7,347 bases of DNA from Rickettsiales bacterium (GCA_021300075.1 JAJTIB010000033.1:1-7347); one strand, 5' to 3'. Shown: positions 1-5,879, counted from the first letter of the stretch. A program made the numbers and translations. The notes: a model not told the origin generated them from the sequence alone.

Positions 1-644
1 ATTTTCGGGCGGTGCAGTACCACCGGCGCTTTGGCAATCCCCGCTGATAGCGTCACCCCCGCCAGTTGCTGCGATTGCAGCGACGGGTGCTCCTGCCCTG
101 CAATCTCAAAAACATCGACAATCTTAGTGCCGATGGCAAGCTCGGCAATCACCATCGCCACGGTATGTAAAATCTCCACCAGATCGTCCGAGAAACTGCG
201 CGAGGTTTTACCCTGAACGACGAGCACGCCCACCACTTTATGGCTATGAAGGAGCGGTACGCCCACGAAGGAATGGTATAGCTCCTCCCCCGTCTCCGGC
301 CGGTAAACGAATTTTGGATGAAGCTGCGGCTCGGACAGATTCAGGTCAAGCGCGGTGGCCGCCACCTCGCCTACCAGCCCCTCGCCAACGCGCAGACGAG
401 TCACGTGAATGGAGGTCTGTTTAAGGCCGTAACTTGCAAATAGTTCGAGCACCTCGCCTGGGCGCGTCACGTAAAGCGAACAGACTTCGGCCGAGAGCGA
501 TTCGGCGATCACTTGTACCAGGGTGTCGAGTTTCTGCTGGGTAGCGCCAGACGTCGCCGTCATTACGTCACGCACTTTACGCAACAGAATGATCGGCGAT
601 TGCAACGCCGAGGGCGGAGAGTCAATGGGAATCACATTGGCCAT
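1..644 (-). CDS. ptsP: PtsP, nitrogen-PTS phosphoenolpyruvate phosphotransferase (EI-Ntr), N-terminal part
   Basis: This is the first enzyme of the nitrogen-related phosphotransferase chain. It takes phosphate from phosphoenolpyruvate and passes it to NPr (PtsO) and then EIIA-Ntr, acting as a cytosolic regulatory relay. About 214 residues are visible from the ATG at 644-642; the rest lies beyond the left edge. Residues about 30-172 form a GAF sensor domain (QQKLDTLVQVIAESLSAEV, then VGEGLVGEVAATA, FVGVPLLHSHKVVGVLVVQ), as in PtsP but not in the sugar-PTS EI. Residues from about 195 (LAGVTLSAGIAKAPVVL) begin the PEP-utiliser N-terminal region. The phosphohistidine and PEP-binding domains are outside the window, so catalytic integrity cannot be judged. 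An AGG lies six bases before the ATG. The gene follows the flavoprotein gene by 55 bases and is probably co-transcribed with it and lysC; lysC-ptsP linkage is common in alphaproteobacteria. Confidence 0.9.
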   Translation of the reverse strand, partial: MANVIPIDSPPSALQSPIILLRKVRDVMTATSGATQQKLDTLVQVIAESLSAEVCSLYVTRPGEVLELFASYGLKQTSIHVTRLRVGEGLVGEVAATALDLNLSEPQLHPKFVYRPETGEELYHSFVGVPLLHSHKVVGVLVVQGKTSRSFSDDLVEILHTVAMVIAELAIGTKIVDVFEIAGQEHPSLQSQQLAGVTLSAGIAKAPVVLHRPK

Positions 645-699
645 GCCGAGCCTGTTTTTAAGGTGAAAAAGACGCCTGTTTTTTGCAGTACGAAGAATA
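645..699 (-). repeat. Flavoprotein gene-ptsP intergenic gap with a 10-base direct repeat
   Basis: The 55 bases between the flavoprotein stop and the ptsP start carry AAAAACAGGC twice on the minus strand (plus-strand positions 674-683 and 650-659, 24 bases apart). The copy nearer ptsP supplies the AGG that probably acts as the ribosome binding site; the other sits upstream in the leader. No terminator-like hairpin is visible, which fits read-through from the upstream genes. The repeat could be chance, slippage, or a duplicated ribosome-binding segment. Confidence 0.4.
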
Positions 700-1710
700 T
701 TAGGCGGCGGGCTTATTCGCTAAATATAATGCCGCTTGTTGCACCAGTTCGTCAATGATTTCCTGCACGCTTTGTGTGCGCTGCACCATGCCGACCGATT
801 GCCCCGCCATCAGCGATCCACGCTCAATATCCCCTTCAATCACAGCCTTACGCAGGGCACCTGCCCAGAAATGCTCAATCGCAAGCTGGCCTTCTTCTTT
901 ACCCATCTGACCGGAAAAAACTTTCTCCACCGTGTCTTTCTGAAATCGCATAAAATCTTCGGATGCTTTATTGGCAATTGCGCGCACCGGAATCACTGGA
1001 AAATCGGGGTGATATTGCACCGAGGGTATCGCATCACGCGCATTGGCTTTGATAAATGCCTGTTTGAAATTCGGGTGAGCGATGGATTCATTCGCGCAGA
1101 CAAAGCGTGTACCTAGCTGGACACCGGAGGCTCCCATTTCCAGATAACTCACAATCGCCTCGCCCCGGCCAATACCGCCAGCTACGAACACCGGCACGTC
1201 ACGAATCACTGGTAAAATTTCCTGCGCCAGTACCGAGGTCGAAACGGGGCCGATATGGCCCCCCGCCTCCATCCCCTCAATCACCAGCGCATCGACCCCC
1301 ATCTTAATGAGTTTCCGACCAATCGCCGCCGTGGGCGCAAAGGCAACGACTTTCGCGCCCGCGTCTTTCAACCGCGTTACCACGGTCGCTTTGGGAATAC
1401 CGCCGGCCAGCACAACATGGCTCACGTTGTTGGCGATACAGATATCGATTAATGCATCGAGCTTCGGGTGCATCAAAATCAGATTCACGCCAAAAGGTTT
1501 TGCGGTCAGGGAGCGAGTCGCCTTGATTTCTTTATCGAGCAATTCCGGCGGCATGGAACTGGCTGCAATCACCCCGAATGCACCGGCATTGGACAAGGCC
1601 GCAACGAGATTGCGCTCGCTCACCCAGCTCATTGCTCCGCCCATGATGGCGTGCTGCGATCCAAGAAATTCCGTACCGCGCTTCCAAAGTTCTTTCAGGG
1701 AGGCTGCCAT
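700..1710 (-). CDS. FMN-dependent flavoprotein of the nitronate monooxygenase / FabK (enoyl-ACP reductase II) family
   Basis: A 336-residue TIM-barrel flavoprotein. Family members either oxidise alkyl nitronates or, in the FabK branch, reduce trans-2-enoyl-ACP with NAD(P)H as the last step of fatty-acid elongation. Visible signatures are an N-terminal MGGAMSWVS (23-31), FGVNLILMHP (73-82), EGMEAGGHIG (145-154) with the family histidine at 152, VAGGIGRGEA (176-185) and GASGVQLGTRFVCANES (193-209) in the FMN phosphate-binding half, and a C-terminal AVIEGD...GSLMAGQ (289-304). GMEAGGHIG and the C-terminal AVIEGD/MAGQ block look more like pneumococcal-type FabK, from memory, than classical nitronate monooxygenase, and the length (about 320-340) also fits FabK. 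Its ATG shares one base with the lysC stop (TGATG). A GAGGAG inside the lysC tail serves as ribosome binding site, so translation is probably coupled. Superfamily is secure; substrate is inference. Confidence 0.88.
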   Translation of the reverse strand: MAASLKELWKRGTEFLGSQHAIMGGAMSWVSERNLVAALSNAGAFGVIAASSMPPELLDKEIKATRSLTAKPFGVNLILMHPKLDALIDICIANNVSHVVLAGGIPKATVVTRLKDAGAKVVAFAPTAAIGRKLIKMGVDALVIEGMEAGGHIGPVSTSVLAQEILPVIRDVPVFVAGGIGRGEAIVSYLEMGASGVQLGTRFVCANESIAHPNFKQAFIKANARDAIPSVQYHPDFPVIPVRAIANKASEDFMRFQKDTVEKVFSGQMGKEEGQLAIEHFWAGALRKAVIEGDIERGSLMAGQSVGMVQRTQSVQEIIDELVQQAALYLANKPAA

Positions 1711-2966
1711 CAGTTTTTCTCCTCTGCCGCATCCAGACCATAGGCCGTATGAAGCGCGCGAAGCGCAAGTTCGAGATAGCTCTCGTCAATCAAAACCGAG
1801 GTTTTGATTTCTGAGGTCGAGATCACAATAATGTTGATATTTTTCTCCGCCAATGTGCGGAACATTTCGGCCGCTACCCCGGCATGCGATCGCATCCCGA
1901 CACCAATGACAGAGACTTTCGCAACCCCCGCATCCGAATGCACCGAGTCACATTTGGGCACGCGCTTGTCATGCTTGACGATGTCAAGCGCACGGGCGAG
2001 GTCTGTCTTGCCGACGGTGAAAGTGATATCTGTCTGTTTGCCGTCTTCAGTCACGTTCTGAACAATCATATCGACGTTAATCCCCGCCTCCGCCAGTGGG
2101 CCAAAGAGCCCGGCCGAAACCCCGGGTCGGTTTTCCACATTGGTGAGCGTTACCCGTGCCTCGTCGCGGCTATAGGCGATCCCCGTGACTCTGTGTTTTT
2201 CCACGATCTCCTCCTCATCCACCAGTAATGTGCCGGGGATACTGTCCGCCGGCCGGTCATCAAACGTCGAAAGCACCTGCACCTTGACGCCATAATTCAT
2301 CGCCAGCTCGACCGAGCGCGTCTGCAGCACCTTCGATCCCAGCGACGCCATCTCCAACATCTCCTCGTACGAGACACGATGCAGTTTTTGTGCCCGCTTC
2401 ACGATGCGCGGGTCACAGGTATAGACCCCGTCCACATCGGTATAAATATCACAGCGATCCGCACCAAATGCTGCGGCAAGAGCCACCGCCGATGTATCCG
2501 AGCCGCCGCGCCCGAGTGTGCTGATGCGGCCCTCGGCGGTAATACCCTGGAACCCGGCCACTACCGCAATTTCGCCGCGCGCGAACGAAGCATGTATCGC
2601 TGCCGTTTCAATGGCATCAATACGCGCTTTAGAGTACATATTGTCGGAGCGCAGGGGCAATTGCCAGCCGCACCAGGCGCGCGCCTTAAGGCCGAGACTT
2701 TCCAGTGCCAGTGCCAGAAGACCGGAAGTAATCTGCTCGCCGCTGCTCACCACATGATCATAGTTGGCCTGTGCTTCCGGCGTCATCAACGAATTCATGG
2801 TCTGGCAATAATCGACCAGCTGGTTGGTCACCCCTGCCATCGCTGAAACCACAACAATAACCTGATGCCCCGCCGCCGCCTCGCGCTTGACAAGGGTCGC
2901 CACATGCTGAATGCGCTCGCAATCACCGACCGACGTTCCACCGAATTTCTGTACAATCAATGCCAT
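1710..2966 (-). CDS. lysC: Aspartokinase (aspartate kinase), monofunctional, ACT-regulated
   Basis: Phosphorylates L-aspartate with ATP to give 4-phospho-L-aspartate, the first step toward lysine, threonine, methionine and diaminopimelate for peptidoglycan; cytosolic. The protein has 418 residues, near the usual 400-420 of the monofunctional class. The kinase domain spans about 1-245: KFGGTSVG at 7-14, a substrate-binding SSGEQ at 74-78, GRGGSDTSA at 152-160, and YTDVDGVYTCDPR at 175-187. Two ACT domains follow, about 264-330 (VTLTNVENRPGVSAGLFGPLA) and 347-410 (VAKVSVIGVGMRSHAGVAA), the usual site of feedback inhibition by lysine and/or threonine. MALIVQKFGGTSVG is a typical family start, so the ATG at 2966 is well supported although no ribosome binding site precedes it. 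No methionine occurs between residues 223 and 300, so an internally started regulatory beta subunit is not evident. First gene of the leftward operon. Confidence 0.96.
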   Translation of the reverse strand: MALIVQKFGGTSVGDCERIQHVATLVKREAAAGHQVIVVVSAMAGVTNQLVDYCQTMNSLMTPEAQANYDHVVSSGEQITSGLLALALESLGLKARAWCGWQLPLRSDNMYSKARIDAIETAAIHASFARGEIAVVAGFQGITAEGRISTLGRGGSDTSAVALAAAFGADRCDIYTDVDGVYTCDPRIVKRAQKLHRVSYEEMLEMASLGSKVLQTRSVELAMNYGVKVQVLSTFDDRPADSIPGTLLVDEEEIVEKHRVTGIAYSRDEARVTLTNVENRPGVSAGLFGPLAEAGINVDMIVQNVTEDGKQTDITFTVGKTDLARALDIVKHDKRVPKCDSVHSDAGVAKVSVIGVGMRSHAGVAAEMFRTLAEKNINIIVISTSEIKTSVLIDESYLELALRALHTAYGLDAAEEKN

Positions 2967-2975
2967 ACGCGGCGG

Positions 2976-3003
2976 GTTATAATGGAACTATAGTCATTTG
3001 CAA
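2976..3003 (-). promoter_or_regulatory. Putative lysC promoter
   Basis: Reading leftward, TTGCAA (3003-2998) is followed after 16 bases by TATAAC (2981-2976), a good -10 with a moderate -35. Transcription would start only a few bases before the lysC ATG at 2966, leaving an almost leaderless message, which fits the absence of a Shine-Dalgarno sequence. A second possible -10, TATAGT (2992-2987), would give a leader of about 15 bases but has no clear -35. The TTGCAA box overlaps the outer end of the palindromic repeat beginning near 2998. Confidence 0.45.
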
Positions 3004-3082
3004 AAATAATCTTATAGATTGTTTTTGCGTTACGCTCGTTACGCGCCGCAAAACCGCCGCTTTCAGCGGAGGGTTTTTGATA
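2998..3082 (+). repeat. Composite palindromic repeat, copy A (two hairpins)
   Basis: The first hairpin is AT-rich: GCAAAAATAAT (3000-3010), a 7-base loop, and ATTGTTTTTGC (3018-3028), pairing over 11 positions with one G-T wobble. A linker with GTTACGC twice follows. The second hairpin has AAAACC (3050-3055) pairing with GGTTTT (3072-3077) and CCGC (3057-3060) pairing with GCGG (3066-3069) around a 5-base loop. The same architecture occurs after gltA at 5757-5843. The element lies between the divergent lysC and mutY genes. It has an open frame in phase with mutY, so an upstream TTG at 3019 gives an artificial N-terminal extension; this segment is repeat rather than MutY sequence. Any activity as terminator or RNA-processing site is inference. 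Confidence 0.8.
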
Positions 3083-3091
3083 ACAATTTAG

Positions 3092-3154
3092 ATGGTTCAT
3101 CAGTTCAGGTGGCTAATTTCGATGTCATCACCAGACGCATGCTGTATAGCTTGA
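3092..3154 (+). other. Possible leader peptide overlapping an internal mutY start
   Basis: An ATG at 3122, preceded by AGGTGG (3107-3112) at nine bases, opens a ten-codon frame (MSSPDACCIA) that ends in a TGA at 3152-3154. That stop shares its last base with an in-frame mutY ATG at 3154 (TGATGATG). The same frame can also start at an ATG at 3092. This is the only good ribosome-binding sequence near the mutY start, so coupled re-initiation is conceivable. It is equally possible that the frame is chance. The rest of the mutY upstream region (3083-3138) shows no clear promoter. Confidence 0.2.
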
Positions 3155-4203
3155 TGATGGCTCGTAACGCTATCAAACCCACGAAAGACGCGCAGATAAA
3201 ACCCGGGAAATTACTTCGGTTTCATCTCGCACTGCAGCATTGGTATCAGGCACATGGCCGACACGATCTGCCCTGGCGTCAAACACGCGACCCCTACCAT
3301 ATCTGGGTCAGCGAGATCATGCTGCAACAGACGCAGGTGGCAACCGTGCGCGACCGCTACTACCACAATTTTTTGCAACAGTTTCCAACCCTCGAAGCCC
3401 TCGCCGCCGCGCCACGCGAAGCGGTGATGAAAGCCTGGGAAGGCCTGGGCTATTACCGCCGCGCCGCGCATCTGCATGAGGCGGCGAAGCGGGTGTCAGG
3501 TTTCAGGTTTCAGTTTCCGGAAATCCTAACTGAAACCTGGAACCCGGAACCTGACACCTTACTCACCCTCCCCGGCATTGGCCGCAATACAGCGCACGCC
3601 ATTCTCGCCTTCGCCTATCATCAGCCCATGGTGGTGATGGAAGCCAATGTCAAACGTATCGTCGCGCGGATTTTTGCATTAACCCAACCGAAAGAGGCTG
3701 AGCTTTGGGCAGGTGCAGAGACACTCATGAATAAAAAGAATCCCTTCGATTACAATCAGGCCATGATGGATCTGGGAGCGATGATATGCACCCCCAAAGC
3801 GCCGCGCTGCAACGCATGTCCTGCCTCCGGCATCTGCAAGGGTCAGTCAGACCCGACCCATTATCCGCAAGCGAAAGCGAAAAAGAAAATCCCCATCCGC
3901 CACGTCGTGATTCTGGTACGCGAAGACGCGAAAGGGCGACTTTATCTCGAACACCGCGAAACGGCACTGCTCGGCGGGATGTATGGGTTTCCGCAGCTTG
4001 CGGCAAGCCATAACGGTGGAAAAAAGATTGGCACTCTCACCCATATCTATAGCCATTTCCGGTTAGAGGCCACGGTACGGCTGGAATGCACACGAACGGG
4101 GAACTCCAGAAGCTGGTACAATCGTGAAGCCCTTGCCAGACTGCCGCTATCGAGCCTCGACCGCAACGTGCTGAAACTGCTACAGCGACGCAAGGATTCA
4201 TGA
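3139..4203 (+). CDS. mutY: A/G-specific adenine DNA glycosylase MutY
   Basis: Removes adenine mispaired with 8-oxoguanine, as part of the GO oxidative-damage repair system. Numbered from the ATG at 3139 (354 residues, near the usual 350): LPW (44-46); catalytic Glu59 in WVSEIMLQQTQ; GLGYYRRA (102-109); helix-hairpin-helix LPGIGRNTA (144-152); VVMEANVKR (165-173); a 4Fe-4S cluster with Cys217, 224, 227 and 233 in C-X6-C-X2-C-X5-C spacing; and a C-terminal NUDIX-like 8-oxoG recognition domain with LEHRETALLGGMYGFP (270-285). Two oddities: residue 168 is Glu where the family normally has catalytic Asp, and residues about 119-140 are encoded by a palindromic DNA element. The frame stays open back to a TTG at 3019, but that part is repeat sequence. 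Starts at 3139, 3154 and 3157 are all possible and none has its own strong ribosome binding site. Confidence 0.93.
   Translation: MLYSLMMARNAIKPTKDAQIKPGKLLRFHLALQHWYQAHGRHDLPWRQTRDPYHIWVSEIMLQQTQVATVRDRYYHNFLQQFPTLEALAAAPREAVMKAWEGLGYYRRAAHLHEAAKRVSGFRFQFPEILTETWNPEPDTLLTLPGIGRNTAHAILAFAYHQPMVVMEANVKRIVARIFALTQPKEAELWAGAETLMNKKNPFDYNQAMMDLGAMICTPKAPRCNACPASGICKGQSDPTHYPQAKAKKKIPIRHVVILVREDAKGRLYLEHRETALLGGMYGFPQLAASHNGGKKIGTLTHIYSHFRLEATVRLECTRTGNSRSWYNREALARLPLSSLDRNVLKLLQRRKDS
3492..3558 (+). repeat. Palindromic element inside the mutY coding sequence
   Basis: GGTGTCAGGTT (3492-3502) is perfectly complementary to AACCTGACACC (3548-3558). Inside it, AGGTTTCAGTT (3505-3515) is perfectly complementary to AACTGAAACCT (3528-3538). 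The tip contains the 10-base palindrome TTTCCGGAAA (3514-3523). The result is a long hairpin with two 11-bp stems and a small asymmetric internal loop. It is read through in frame without a stop as V-SGFRFQFPEILTETWNPEP-DT, between the GLGYY helix and the helix-hairpin-helix motif. Compared with E. coli MutY from memory, this linker is about seven residues longer. The style resembles protein-embedded palindromic elements described in Rickettsia, although no sequence kinship is claimed. Confidence 0.8.
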
Positions 4204-4231
4204 CCTGAAACATCCCCCGCGCCAAGGGCGG

Positions 4232-4263
4232 TTGACGTCACAGATTGAGACGTCTAGGCTCAA
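4232..4263 (+). promoter_or_regulatory. Putative gltA promoter with paired palindromic sites
   Basis: TTGACG (4232-4237) and TAGGCT (4255-4260) are separated by 17 bases, a good sigma70-like -35 with a weak -10. Two 8-base palindromes with a shared core, TGACGTCA (4233-4240) and AGACGTCT (4248-4255), lie 15 bases apart, one on the -35 box and one touching the -10 box. TTGAG (4245-4249) and CTCAA (4259-4263) add an inverted repeat around the -10. This looks like an operator arrangement, but no regulator can be named. No convincing mutY terminator is seen between 4204 and 4231, so read-through from mutY remains possible. Confidence 0.4.
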
Positions 4264-4298
4264 CATCCCGTAATACATAAGTCGCACAGGAGAGGATC

Positions 4299-5723
4299 AT
4301 GGCCAAATACGCTGCCAAAATGAAGCCGCATAAGGCCGAGAAATCCAAGGCCAAGAAAAAACCGATGCTTGGCGTGCCGCCACGGCCCAAACTCTCCAAC
4401 AGAAAACCGCAGGACGCAGCCTCGCGTTTCAAAAAAGCCGGTAGCGCCACTTTACAGATTAATGGCGGCGCACCGGTGGAGTTTCCGATCTACAAAGCGA
4501 TCGAGGGCGCCAATGTGATCGATATCACCAAACTCTACGGACAAACCGGGCATTTCACCTACGACCCCGGTTTCCTCTCGACCGCCAGTTGCGATTCGGA
4601 AATTACCTATATTGACGGCGATAAAGGGATTCTGCGTTATCGCGGCTATGACATCGCAACTCTCGCCGACAAATCAGACTTTCTCGAAGTCGCCTACCTG
4701 CTGCTCTATGGCGATCTGCCCAATGGTAAACAGAAGGAGTGGTTCGATTACCGCATCACGCACCACACCATGGTGCATGAACAATTGCAGTTTCTTTATC
4801 GCGGGTTTCCCCGCCGTTCGCACCCGATGGCCATCATGGTCGGTGCGGTTGCGTCTCTTTCAGCTTTCTATCACGATTCGCTCGATATTCATAACCCCGA
4901 GGAGCGTGAACTTGCCGCTTTCCGCCTTATCGCTAAAATGCCGACTTTGGCGGCGATGTGCTATAAATACTCGGTGGGACACCCGTTCGTGTATCCGCGC
5001 AACGAACTGGGGTTCTGCGAAAATTTCCTGCATATGATGTTTGCCACTCCGGCCGAGCCGTACCATGTGAACCCGGTGATTGCGGACGCAATGGAGAAAA
5101 TTTTCATACTCCATGCCGACCACGAACAGAATGCCTCAACCTCAACCGTACGTCTGGCCGGTTCCTCTGGCGCCAACCCCTTTGCCTGTATTGGCGCGGG
5201 GATTGCCTCGCTCTGGGGGCCAGCGCATGGCGGGGCAAATGAAGCCGTCATCACCATGCTGAGCGAGATTGGTGACATCAAAAACATTCCGCATTTTATC
5301 AAACGCGCAAAGGATAAGAACGACCCCTTCCGGCTAATGGGTTTCGGCCACCGCATCTATAAAAACTACGACCCGCGGGCGGCGGTCTTGCGTAAATCCT
5401 GCCATGAGGTGCTGGAAGAGCTGGGGCGTGGCGACGAACCACTTCTCAAAATCGCGATGGAGCTTGAGAGAATCGCGCTTAACGACGAGTATTTCATCGA
5501 CCGCAAACTCTACCCCAATGTCGATTTTTATTCGGGTATTATCTACCGCGCGCTCGGGATCCCGACCTCGCTCTTCACCGTATTATTTGCAGTGGCAAGA
5601 GTTTCGGGCTGGATTGCACAATGGAAAGAGATGATCGAAGACCCGGGCCTCAAAATCGGTCGGCCGCGACAGCTATTCATTGGTGAATCCCCGCGCAAAT
5701 TCATCACGCTCGAGAAGCGGTAG
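4299..5723 (+). CDS. gltA: Citrate synthase (type II, hexameric class) with a basic N-terminal extension
   Basis: Condenses acetyl-CoA with oxaloacetate to give citrate, the entry step of the TCA cycle; cytosolic. The protein has 474 residues, against about 425-435 for typical bacterial GltA. The core begins near residue 48 (SATLQINGG), then VIDITKLYGQTGHFTYDPGF, TASCDSEITYIDGDKGILRYRG (95-116), LHADHEQNASTSTVR with catalytic His275, WGPAHGGANE with catalytic His310, FGHRIYKNYDPR (349-360) and NVDFYSG with catalytic Asp409. All three catalytic residues are present. The first 46 residues are an extra lysine-rich tail with 16 Lys/Arg and only two acidic residues. The start is firm because AGGAGAGG (4288-4295) lies just before the ATG, and the next in-frame ATG (residue 8) still lies in the tail. 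It follows mutY by 95 bases and has its own likely promoter; a two-hairpin repeat follows. Confidence 0.97.
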   Translation: MAKYAAKMKPHKAEKSKAKKKPMLGVPPRPKLSNRKPQDAASRFKKAGSATLQINGGAPVEFPIYKAIEGANVIDITKLYGQTGHFTYDPGFLSTASCDSEITYIDGDKGILRYRGYDIATLADKSDFLEVAYLLLYGDLPNGKQKEWFDYRITHHTMVHEQLQFLYRGFPRRSHPMAIMVGAVASLSAFYHDSLDIHNPEERELAAFRLIAKMPTLAAMCYKYSVGHPFVYPRNELGFCENFLHMMFATPAEPYHVNPVIADAMEKIFILHADHEQNASTSTVRLAGSSGANPFACIGAGIASLWGPAHGGANEAVITMLSEIGDIKNIPHFIKRAKDKNDPFRLMGFGHRIYKNYDPRAAVLRKSCHEVLEELGRGDEPLLKIAMELERIALNDEYFIDRKLYPNVDFYSGIIYRALGIPTSLFTVLFAVARVSGWIAQWKEMIEDPGLKIGRPRQLFIGESPRKFITLEKR

Positions 5724-5756
5724 AAACGCGAAACCAACATTAGCAGATTAATGTCA

Positions 5757-5843
5757 ATCGCATAAATAATTACACATCATTATTTATGCGTCTCGCTCGC
5801 TACGTGGCGCAAAACCGCCGCTTACGGCGGACGGTTTTGATAC
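5757..5843 (+). repeat. Composite palindromic repeat, copy B (two hairpins), downstream of gltA
   Basis: The first hairpin is a perfect 12-bp stem: CGCATAAATAAT (5759-5770) with ATTATTTATGCG (5779-5790) around an 8-base loop. After a linker rich in CTCGC, the second hairpin pairs AAAACCG (5811-5817) with CGGTTTT (5832-5838) and CCGC (5818-5821) with GCGG (5827-5830), leaving one bulged A and a 5-base loop. Copy A at 2998-3082 has the same order, orientation, linker and GATA end. It begins about 35 bases after the gltA stop, so it may also act as the gltA transcription terminator, although its T run is short (four) and interrupted. Apparent reading frames across it are products of the repeat. 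Confidence 0.8.
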
Positions 5844-5875
5844 TCACTTGTGCTATAAATTGCTCACGTGAGTAT
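5840..5875. repeat. Inverted repeat between copy B and the GC-rich block
   Basis: ATACTCAC (5840-5847) is perfectly complementary to GTGAGTAT (5868-5875), with 20 bases between. The right arm overlaps a separate perfect 10-base palindrome CTCACGTGAG (5863-5872). The two pairings compete, so the segment could fold in two ways, or the palindrome could be a protein-binding site. Copy A lacks this extension. Confidence 0.45.
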
Positions 5876-5879
5876 AGCA

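Noticed and set aside
1307..1807. Long rightward frame of 166 codons opposite the flavoprotein and lysC genes
   Set aside because: It is antisense to strongly supported coding sequence, with no ribosome binding site and no recognisable domain.
3019..3138. N-terminal extension of MutY beginning at a TTG at 3019
   Set aside because: The encoded FLRYARYAPQNRRFQRRVF comes from repeat copy A; the second copy after gltA encodes a similar RLARYVAQNRRLRRTV with no gene attached. The MutY family match begins well downstream.
3492..3558. The mutY palindrome as an insertion that inactivates the gene
   Set aside because: The frame continues without stop into an intact helix-hairpin-helix motif, iron-sulfur cluster motif and C-terminal domain, so the gene does not look broken.
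4202..4210. ACCTGAAAC after the mutY stop as a fragment of the mutY palindromic element
   Set aside because: A nine-base match without its pairing partner is within chance for a short motif.
4961..5356. A 131-codon leftward frame inside gltA
   Set aside because: Antisense shadow of the conserved citrate synthase core; no independent evidence.
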